Origin: VBKO01 sp036393835
Lineage (GTDB): Bacteria; Myxococcota; Myxococcia; Myxococcales; 40CM-4-68-19
Assembly (NCBI GenBank): GCA_036393835.1
Contig: DASWGI010000069.1
Location: 1 to 14,964 of the forward strand
Direction: 5' to 3'
Length of the DNA: 14,964 nt
A model generated the notes under the pieces. That model saw nothing but the letters and a program-made list of their open reading frames with translations. It did not search any database and was not told where the DNA came from. Each line of letters begins with the position of its first letter. Within the stretch, counting starts at the first letter, position 1. Shown piece by piece: positions 9,636 through 14,964 of the stretch. Made by a program: the position numbers and the translations under genes.

Positions 9636-10868
9636 ATGGCGGAGTCTACCGAGGTGGCCGACGAACGTCGTGTACGGGCCCACGCCAGGGAGCAGGACGG
9701 CGGGCGACCGGGGGGCGCCGCCGAAGAGGGAGCGTCCGAGGCAGGCAAGAAGCGCACGCTGCGCCTGCGCGTCGCGCTCGGGCTTCTGGTGGTCGCGCTG
9801 GCCGCGTTCGGGTGGTGGCTGTACGCCCGCCACTTCGAGGAGACCGACGACGCGCAGATCGACGGCGACATCAGCGCCGTGAGCCCGCGGGTGCCGGGCA
9901 CGGTGACGGCCGTCCACGTGGTCGACCACCAGGAGGTGAAGCAGGGCGACCTGCTGGTCGAGCTGGATCCCACCGACCTGGAGGTCGGGGTCGCCCAGGC
10001 CCGCGCGACCGTCGCCCAGGCCCAGGCCGCGTACCAGGCCGAGAACCCCAACGTGGCGATCACCGAGACCTCGAATCGCGCCTCGGTGTCCACGGCCGAA
10101 GACGAGGTGCAGAACGCGCGGGCCGAGCTGTCGGCGGCGCAGCACGACCTCGACCAGGCCGAGGCCCAGAACCGGCTCGCCCAGCTGCAGCTCCAGCGCG
10201 GCAAGCAATTGCTGGCGAGCAACACCATCAGCCAGGCGGACTACGATCAGCGCGCCAGCGCCGCCGACGTGGCCCGCGCGAACGTCGAGGCCGCGCGCCA
10301 GCGCATCGCGCAGAAGCAGGCCAAGCTCGACACCGCCGAGACGCGCCTGCGCGAGACGCGCCAGAACGCTCCCCGGCAGCTCGTCTCGCGCGAGGCTTCG
10401 CTGCAGATGCGCAAGGCGAACCTGGACCTGGCGCAGGCGCAGCTCAAGCAGGCCGAGCTGAACCTCGGATACGCAAGGATCACCGCGCCGGCCACGGGCG
10501 TGCTGGGCAAGAAGTCCGTGAACGTTGGCGAGCGCGTGCAGCCCGGGCAGCAGCTGGTCCCGCTGACGCACACGGGCAGGCTGTGGGTGACCGCGAACTT
10601 CCGCGAGACGCAGATCGAGCTGATGAAGCCGGGCCAGAAGGCGTCCGTGCACGTGGACGCGATCGACCGGGACTACAGCGGCGCGGTCGAGAGTTTCGCC
10701 GGCGCCACCGGCTCGCGCTACAGCCTGCTGCCGCCGGAGAACGCGAGCGGCAACTACGTGAAGGTCGTGCAGCGCATCCCCGTGCGGATCACGATCGATC
10801 CCGGGCAGCCCGAGCTGGAGCGGCTGCGCCCCGGCATGAGCGTGGAGCCCAAGGTGAGGGTGCGATGA
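9636..10868 (+). CDS. emrA: EmrA/HlyD-family periplasmic adaptor of a multidrug efflux pump
   Basis: A membrane-fusion protein that bridges an inner-membrane transporter to an outer-membrane channel for drug or toxin export. The 410-residue product has a charged cytoplasmic tail (1-41) and one membrane anchor (about 43-64, LRVALGLLVVALAAFGWWLY). It continues with the EmrA-typical ETDDAQIDGDISAVSPRVPG and a split lipoyl domain (about 82-113 and 280-313). Between the halves lies a long alpha-helical hairpin (about 115-275) rich in Ala and Gln, with RGKQLLASNTISQADYDQ at its tip. A beta-barrel follows, from LWVTANFRETQIELMKPGQ. The ATG at 9636 has GGAGGA upstream. The stop overlaps the emrB start (ATGA). 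No tolC-like gene lies in the window, so the outer-membrane partner is encoded elsewhere. The pump's substrate cannot be read. Confidence 0.93.
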   Translation: MAESTEVADERRVRAHAREQDGGRPGGAAEEGASEAGKKRTLRLRVALGLLVVALAAFGWWLYARHFEETDDAQIDGDISAVSPRVPGTVTAVHVVDHQEVKQGDLLVELDPTDLEVGVAQARATVAQAQAAYQAENPNVAITETSNRASVSTAEDEVQNARAELSAAQHDLDQAEAQNRLAQLQLQRGKQLLASNTISQADYDQRASAADVARANVEAARQRIAQKQAKLDTAETRLRETRQNAPRQLVSREASLQMRKANLDLAQAQLKQAELNLGYARITAPATGVLGKKSVNVGERVQPGQQLVPLTHTGRLWVTANFRETQIELMKPGQKASVHVDAIDRDYSGAVESFAGATGSRYSLLPPENASGNYVKVVQRIPVRITIDPGQPELERLRPGMSVEPKVRVR

Positions 10869-12466
10869 GCGAGTGGTCCGCCGCCGAATCCGAGCGGCGC
10901 ACCCACGAGGAAGGGTTCACCGGCGGCTTCAACCCCTGGGTCGTCGCGCTCACCGTCACCCTGGCGACGTTCATGGAGGTGCTCGACACGAGCATCGCCA
11001 ACGTGTCGCTGCCGCACATCGCCGGGAGCCTGTCGGTCGGGCAGGACGAGAGCACCTGGGTGCTCACCTCCTACCTGATGTCCAACGCGGTCATCCTGCC
11101 GGTGAGCGGGTGGCTGGCGACGCGGTTCGGGCGCAAGCGCTTCTACATGACGTGCGTGACCCTGTTTACGATCAGCTCCTTCCTCTGCGGCATCGCGCCG
11201 AACCTCGCCTCGCTGATCTTCTTCCGCGTCCTGCAGGGGCTCGGCGGCGGAGGGCTCGCGCCGAGCGAGCAGGCCATCCTCGCCGACACGTTCCCGCCGG
11301 CGAAGCGCGGCATGGCCTTCGCGGTCTACGGGATGGCGGTGGTGCTGGCGCCGGCGATCGGACCGACGCTGGGCGGATTCATCACGGACACGTATTCGTG
11401 GCGGTGGGTGTTCTTCATCAACGTCCCCGTCGGCATCGTCTCGCTGGTCCTCTCCAGCCGCGTGGTGCGGGATCCGCCTCACCTCGCCGAGATGCGCAAG
11501 CGCGTCGGGCCGGTCGACTACGTCGGCCTGGGGCTGATCGCGCTCGGGCTCGGCTCCCTGGAAGTGGTGCTCGACACCGGCCAGCAGAAGGACTGGTTCG
11601 CTTCCCGCACCATCACGCTCTACGCGGTGGTCGCCGCGATTGCCCTGACCAGTTTCGTGATCTGGGAATGGAGGCACCGCCACCCGATCGTCGAGGTACG
11701 GATGTTCCGCGACCGCAACTTCGCCGTGTCCAACCTCATGATGCTGGTCCTCGGCATGGCCCTGTACGGGTCGACGGTGCTGCTCCCGCAGTACGTGCAG
11801 GTCTTGATGGGCTGGTCGGCGCAGGACGCCGGGATGGCGCTCTCGCCCGGAGGGGTCACGGTGATCTGCCTGTTGCCCTTGGTGGGCCGCCTGATCTCCA
11901 GGGTCGACGCGCGCTATCTCATCGCATTCGGCTTCACGGCCCTTTCGGTGGCGCTCTACCACATGTCGCGCACCATCTATCCCGGCATGGATTTCCACAC
12001 CGCGATGATGCTGCGCATCTACCAGTCGGTCGGGATTGCCTTCCTGTTCGTGCCCATCAACACGATCGCGTACACGGGGATCCCGCCCTCGAAGAGCAAC
12101 CAGGTCTCGGGCATCATCAACCTGTCCCGCAACATGGGCGGCGACATCGGGATCTCGATGGTGACGACGCTGATCGCGCGGCGCTCGCAGTGGCACCAGG
12201 GGAACCTGGTCGCGAACGTCCGCCCGGGCGAGCCGCTCCTGCTCGACCGGCTCCAGGGCATCGCGCAGGCGATGCAGCACGCGGGCGTGTCGGCGGCCCA
12301 GTCGACCAAGCTCGCCACCGCCGCGATCTACCGGCAGGTCATCCAGCAAGCGCAGACGCTGGCGTACCTGGACGTGCTGTTCGTACTGGCGTGTTTCACG
12401 GCGGTGATGGTGCCGCTCGTGCTCCTCACCCGGCGCGCCGCCCGCGGCCCGACCATGGGGCACTGA
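10865..12466 (+). CDS. emrB: EmrB/QacA-family (DHA2) MFS multidrug transporter
   Basis: An inner-membrane proton-driven exporter of the DHA2 branch of the major facilitator superfamily, pairing with the EmrA-like adaptor encoded just upstream. The 533-residue product shows the hydrophobic pattern of 14 helices. Helix 1 carries the DHA2 motif EVLDTSIANVSLP (Asp41). Motif A is GWLATRFGRKRF (82-93) and the motif C region is GMAVVLAPAIGPTLGGFI. WRWVFFINVPVG follows, as is typical of EmrB. The start overlaps the emrA stop by four bases. The dehalogenase-like gene begins ten bases after the stop, so the three genes probably form one transcript. The substrate is unknown. Confidence 0.94.
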   Translation: MSEWSAAESERRTHEEGFTGGFNPWVVALTVTLATFMEVLDTSIANVSLPHIAGSLSVGQDESTWVLTSYLMSNAVILPVSGWLATRFGRKRFYMTCVTLFTISSFLCGIAPNLASLIFFRVLQGLGGGGLAPSEQAILADTFPPAKRGMAFAVYGMAVVLAPAIGPTLGGFITDTYSWRWVFFINVPVGIVSLVLSSRVVRDPPHLAEMRKRVGPVDYVGLGLIALGLGSLEVVLDTGQQKDWFASRTITLYAVVAAIALTSFVIWEWRHRHPIVEVRMFRDRNFAVSNLMMLVLGMALYGSTVLLPQYVQVLMGWSAQDAGMALSPGGVTVICLLPLVGRLISRVDARYLIAFGFTALSVALYHMSRTIYPGMDFHTAMMLRIYQSVGIAFLFVPINTIAYTGIPPSKSNQVSGIINLSRNMGGDIGISMVTTLIARRSQWHQGNLVANVRPGEPLLLDRLQGIAQAMQHAGVSAAQSTKLATAAIYRQVIQQAQTLAYLDVLFVLACFTAVMVPLVLLTRRAARGPTMGH

Positions 12467-12476
12467 CGGAGGGCCG

Positions 12477-13115
12477 ATGCGCTACGACCTCGTCGCGTTC
12501 GACCTGTACGGCACGCTGCTCGCGATCGAGAAGCTGGAGGCCGCGCTCGACGGCATCCTGGGCGGCGGCGCCCGCGCCCTGCTCGCCGACTGGCGCAAGG
12601 CCCAGATCGGCCGGACCTGGGACCTGAACCAGCGCGGAGCTTACGAGCCGTTCGGCGAGGTCACCGCCCGCGCGCTGGCGCAGGTGGCCCCGTATCTGGC
12701 TCCCCAGGCGATGGAGCGCGCCTGCAAGGCGTGGCTGACCGTCCCCGCGCACCCTGACGCCGCACCCGCGTTGCGCGGGCTCCGAGCGGCGGGCGTCCGT
12801 TGCGCGGTGCTCTCCAACGGGACCGCCCCGATGATCCGCTCCGCCCTCGACGCCGCCGGCCTTTCCGTCGAGGAGGTCCGCAGCGTCGACGAGGTGCGCG
12901 TCTACAAGCCGGACCCGCGCGTCTACGCTCTCCTCGACCAGATGGCGCCGCGCGACCGGACCCTGTTCGTCAGCTCGAACGGCTGGGACGTCGACGGCTG
13001 CAAGAAGACGGGACGGACGGCGGCGTACGTCGACCGTGGCGGCGCGACCCCGACCCACGCGCCGGATCTGCGGGTCACCTCGCTCGAGGAGGTCGCGCGG
13101 TACGCAGCGGGGTAG
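12477..13115 (+). CDS. Type II haloacid dehalogenase-like hydrolase (HAD family)
   Basis: A probable (S)-2-haloacid dehalogenase, which would hydrolyse short 2-haloacids to 2-hydroxyacids; other HAD activities remain possible. The 212-residue product aligns well with the Pseudomonas L-DEX type. It has the nucleophile Asp9 and Thr13 in FDLYGTLL, Arg40 in DWRKAQ (the halide-handling Arg41 of L-DEX), and Ser113-Asn114 in LSNG. It also has Lys144 and Tyr150 in VYKPDPRVY, and Ser166, Asn168, Trp170 and Asp171 in SSNGWD. Nearly all catalytic positions named for L-DEX are kept, and the lid phenylalanine is present at about residue 59. GGAGG lies four bases before the ATG. The gene starts ten bases after emrB, suggesting co-transcription with the efflux pump, possibly for handling a toxic halogenated or other small acid; that link is inference. 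Confidence 0.88.
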   Translation: MRYDLVAFDLYGTLLAIEKLEAALDGILGGGARALLADWRKAQIGRTWDLNQRGAYEPFGEVTARALAQVAPYLAPQAMERACKAWLTVPAHPDAAPALRGLRAAGVRCAVLSNGTAPMIRSALDAAGLSVEEVRSVDEVRVYKPDPRVYALLDQMAPRDRTLFVSSNGWDVDGCKKTGRTAAYVDRGGATPTHAPDLRVTSLEEVARYAAG

Positions 13116-13168
13116 GCCGGCAAATCGATCCGCCCGACGAATGCCAGCGGTACGTCGGTCAGGCCGGC
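13116..13168. terminator. Possible bidirectional hairpin between convergent genes
   Basis: The 43-base gap between the dehalogenase gene and the kinase gene can fold. GCCGGC at 13116-13121 can pair with GCCGGC at 13163-13168, and inside it CCGACG (13134-13139) pairs with CGTCGG (13153-13158). The outer copies sit in a ten-base direct repeat, AGGCCGGCAA. There is no T-run, so any role as a terminator is a guess from position alone. Confidence 0.25.
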
Positions 13169-14277
13169 AAGCTCTGGGTGACCGGGAAGATCAATTGGAA
13201 CACTGAACCGCCGCCGGGCCGATCGAGGACCGCCGCGCTGCCCCCGTGCGCGGCGAGGGCGAGGCTCACCAGGTACAGGCCGAGCCCGAAGCCCCGCCGG
13301 TTGTCCCGGCGCGCCTGGACCGAGCCGAACCTCTCGAACACGGTCTTCTTCGCCTCCTCGGGCACGCCAGGGCCGCGATCCGCCACGTCGATCCGCACGC
13401 CCCGCGACTCGGTGAGGACGTTCACCTCGACGCGGTCGCCCGCGCGCGAGTACTTGAGCGCGTTGGCGATGAGGTTCTCCACGCACCGGCGGGCGAGCTT
13501 GCGGTCGATCGGCGCCACCGGATTTTCCGCTGAGGCCAGCGACAGCTCGACGTTGCGCGCCCGGGCTTCGCCCTGGAGGGTCTGGGCCGCCTCGCGCGTG
13601 ACCTCGGCGAGCGGCACGCGCTCGAGTTGCAGGCGGAGCTCGCCCTCCTCGAGCATCCGGACCTGGAGCACCTCGTCGAGCAGGGTGCGGAGCCGATGCG
13701 CGAGCTGCAGCGCTTCGCCCGCATCCTGCTGCGCCTGCACGGGGTCCTGGGACACCTCGCCGGAGAGCATGTCGAGGTTGGCGATGAGCCCCGTGAGCGG
13801 ATTTCGCATGTCGTGGACCATCAGGGAGACGAGGTCGTCCTTGAGGGCCTGCAGCTCCGCCAGCTCGCGCAGCTGGGCCCGCACCAGCAGCTCGTTGCGG
13901 CGCATTCGCGCGAATGCGCGCGTGCGCAGCAGCAGCTCCCGCCGGTCGAAGGGCTTGCTGAGGAAGTCGTCCGCGCCCGCCGCGAGGCCGGCATTCCTGT
14001 CCTCCTGCTCGTCCAGCGCGGTGAGAAGGATGACCGGCAGCAGAGGCTGGTCCGGCCGCGACTTGATCAACCGGCAGACGTCGTGGCCGGACATGCCGGG
14101 CATCATCACGTCGAGGAGGACCACGTCCGGATCCCCGCTGACGACCTGGGCGAGCGCCTGCGTGCCGTTCTCGGCCTCGATCACGGAGCAGCTCGGAGCC
14201 AGCGCCACGCGCAGCAGGGACCGGTTGAGAGGGTCGTCGTCGACGATCAGGACCTTTGGGCGATCGATCTCTGCCAA
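13159..14277 (-). CDS. Soluble REC-histidine kinase hybrid
   Basis: A cytoplasmic signalling protein whose N-terminal receiver domain is followed directly by a histidine kinase; there is no membrane segment. The 372-residue product has REC (about 7-122) with the acidic pocket VDDD (12-15), phospho-acceptor Asp56 in VVLLDVMMPG, Thr86 and Lys108 (SKPF). A helical linker leads to the dimerisation domain with His155 in VHDMRNP. The ATPase domain shows the N box (Asn268, Asn272), the G1 box DRGPGV (Asp300) and the G2 box GFGLGL. All key residues are intact, so phosphorylation of REC by an upstream kinase probably tunes the output of this one. The start is TTG at 14277: an in-frame TAA lies at 14281-14283, and the next in-frame Met is residue 59, after the phospho-acceptor Asp. 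The gene diverges from a porin-like gene, and no separate response regulator lies next to it. Confidence 0.92.
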   Translation of the reverse strand: MAEIDRPKVLIVDDDPLNRSLLRVALAPSCSVIEAENGTQALAQVVSGDPDVVLLDVMMPGMSGHDVCRLIKSRPDQPLLPVILLTALDEQEDRNAGLAAGADDFLSKPFDRRELLLRTRAFARMRRNELLVRAQLRELAELQALKDDLVSLMVHDMRNPLTGLIANLDMLSGEVSQDPVQAQQDAGEALQLAHRLRTLLDEVLQVRMLEEGELRLQLERVPLAEVTREAAQTLQGEARARNVELSLASAENPVAPIDRKLARRCVENLIANALKYSRAGDRVEVNVLTESRGVRIDVADRGPGVPEEAKKTVFERFGSVQARRDNRRGFGLGLYLVSLALAAHGGSAAVLDRPGGGSVFQLIFPVTQSLPA

Positions 14278-14371
14278 GGATTAGCCGCTCCCATCGGCCA
14301 TTGGACCGTTATCGAGGCTTCCCACGGTGATCAACTTACCAGCTTGCGGGAGCGAGCGCAGTGGTCCGAAA

Positions 14372-14400
14372 TCGAGCCACTGAGGCCAGAATTCGAGCCA
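14372..14400 (+). repeat. 8-bp direct repeat TCGAGCCA spaced two helical turns
   Basis: TCGAGCCA occurs at 14372-14379 and again at 14393-14400, with starts 21 bases apart, so both copies face the same side of the helix. The second copy abuts the inverted repeat. Tandem sites of this kind are usual for response-regulator binding, but two short copies can also arise by chance. Confidence 0.35.
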
Positions 14401-14419
14401 TCGACACCAAGCTGTCGAT
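14400..14419. repeat. Perfect 7-bp inverted repeat (possible operator)
   Basis: ATCGACA (14400-14406) and TGTCGAT (14413-14419) are exact reverse complements separated by CCAAGC. It lies 120 bases before the porin-like ATG and about 120 bases before the kinase TTG, midway in the divergent region. The half-site length and spacing suit a dimeric DNA-binding regulator. No T-run follows, so a terminator is unlikely. Confidence 0.45.
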
Positions 14420-14539
14420 TCGCAAACGCATACAAAGTAGGCAAACAAGCGCCACGGTGGTCTCTCGTCCGCCTCGAAAACTTGCCGACCGATCGCGGTG
14501 CGTGGTTACGGTGTTCGCACTTCGCCTGGAGCTCGACAA

Positions 14540-14964
14540 ATGAGGCATGAGCGCGGTAACGGAACGTCGAACCGCCTCCTGCTCGCGGGGCTCGCGGTCG
14601 CCGTCCTGGCAGGACGGCCGGCGGCGGCGGTGGAGCTGGGCTTGCCGGGACAGCTTCCTTCACTGCAGATCCACGGCTTCGCCAGCCAGGGCTTCCTGCT
14701 GACCTCCGCGAACGAGTACCTGGCCCAATCTTCGCGGGGCAGCTTCGAATTCTCCGAAGTGGGATTGAACCTCACCTTGCCCGCCACGGATCGGCTGACG
14801 CTCGGACTGCAGGTCTTCTCGCGCAAGCTGGGGCCCATCGGCGACTACCGCGGTGTCCTCGATTGGTACTATCTCGACTATCACTGGCGGGATTGGCTGG
14901 GAATCCGCGCCGGCCGCGTGAAGCTGCCGTTCGGTCTCTACAACGACAGCAGCGACGTCGACTC
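14540..14964 (+). CDS. Porin-like outer-membrane beta-barrel protein, N-terminal part
   Basis: Probably an outer-membrane protein forming a beta-barrel channel; only 141 codons are in the window. The start has GGAG (14528-14531) eight bases before the ATG. The leader has a basic n-region (MRHERGNGTSNR), a hydrophobic core (LLLAGLAVAVLAG) and RPAAA, giving likely cleavage near residue 30. The mature part alternates polar and hydrophobic residues as amphipathic strands do: SLQIHGFASQGFLL, GSFEFSEVGLNLTL, DRLTLGLQVFSR, WYYLDYHW, then GIRAGRVKLPFGLYND, a pattern common in porin-like outer-membrane proteins. This last segment is where the family resemblance is clearest. The gene diverges from the REC-histidine kinase gene. 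The transported substrate is unknown, and a more precise family name cannot be given from the fragment. Confidence 0.75.
   Translation, partial: MRHERGNGTSNRLLLAGLAVAVLAGRPAAAVELGLPGQLPSLQIHGFASQGFLLTSANEYLAQSSRGSFEFSEVGLNLTLPATDRLTLGLQVFSRKLGPIGDYRGVLDWYYLDYHWRDWLGIRAGRVKLPFGLYNDSSDVD

Larger units (their letters stand above)
14278..14539. promoter_or_regulatory. AT-richer divergent regulatory region with repeats
   Basis: These 262 bases separate the kinase gene from the porin-like gene. By hand count, 14301-14540 is about 58% GC, well below the coding DNA. The region holds a perfect seven-base inverted repeat (14400-14419), a direct repeat TCGAGCCA (14372-14379 and 14393-14400, spaced 21 bases) and GCAAAC twice (14422-14427 and 14441-14446). 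No strong sigma-70 promoter was identified. A 60-codon open frame (14361-14543) crosses it but shows no recognisable product. Confidence 0.55.

Noticed and set aside
10754..12463. 569-residue minus-strand open frame opposite emrB
   Set aside because: Extremely His/Arg/Asp-rich, typical of the antisense of a membrane-protein gene in GC-rich DNA.
12800..14284. 494-residue plus-strand open frame opposite the histidine kinase
   Set aside because: Ser/Arg-rich shadow; the minus strand encodes a complete REC-HisKA-ATPase protein.
14361..14543. 60-codon plus-strand open frame in the last intergenic region
   Set aside because: No clear ribosome site or family resemblance, and it crosses the repeat cluster and ends at the porin-like start. 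It is kept only as a note in the region entry.

Overview
The window is GC-rich (about 70% in the coding parts) and densely packed. ATGA stop/start overlaps join many neighbouring genes. An EmrA-type periplasmic adaptor and a porin-like protein with a signal peptide point to a Gram-negative cell. GC content, the GlgE-type glucan pathway and an M64 metallopeptidase would fit a myxobacterium-like (Myxococcota) genome. That assignment is inferred from gene content and is not proven.

Layout. (1) Bases 1-740, minus strand: the N-terminal two-thirds or so of an APC-family amino acid permease, cut by the window edge. (2) Bases 741-879: a divergent intergenic region with a strong GC hairpin. (3) Bases 880-8229, plus strand: a four-gene alpha-glucan operon, glgE (maltosyltransferase), maltokinase, glgB (branching enzyme) and a divergent GH77 4-alpha-glucanotransferase. 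(4) Bases 8187-9587, minus strand: a secreted M64-type zinc peptidase whose 3' end overlaps the end of the GH77 gene. (5) Bases 9636-13115, plus strand: an EmrA-like adaptor, an EmrB-like DHA2 transporter and a type II haloacid dehalogenase. (6) Bases 13159-14277, minus strand: a soluble REC-histidine kinase hybrid with a TTG start. (7) Bases 14278-14539: an AT-richer divergent intergenic region with direct and inverted repeats. (8) Bases 14540-14964, plus strand: the start of a porin-like outer-membrane protein, cut by the window edge.

How the genes work together. Maltokinase makes maltose-1-phosphate from maltose and ATP. GlgE transfers its maltosyl unit to an alpha-1,4-glucan, GlgB adds alpha-1,6 branches, and the GH77 enzyme can rearrange linear maltooligosaccharides. 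Trehalose synthase (TreS), the usual maltose source in this pathway, is not in the window and is not fused to the maltokinase. The maltose must therefore come from a TreS encoded elsewhere or from glucan turnover. The efflux pair lacks its outer-membrane TolC partner here, and the kinase has no adjacent separate response regulator.

No RNA gene, CRISPR array, insertion sequence or integrase was recognised. The most unusual items are the divergent GH77 enzyme with an enlarged segment between its catalytic residues, the TreS-less GlgE operon, the dehalogenase attached to an efflux operon, and the structured intergenic regions at 741-879 and 14278-14539.
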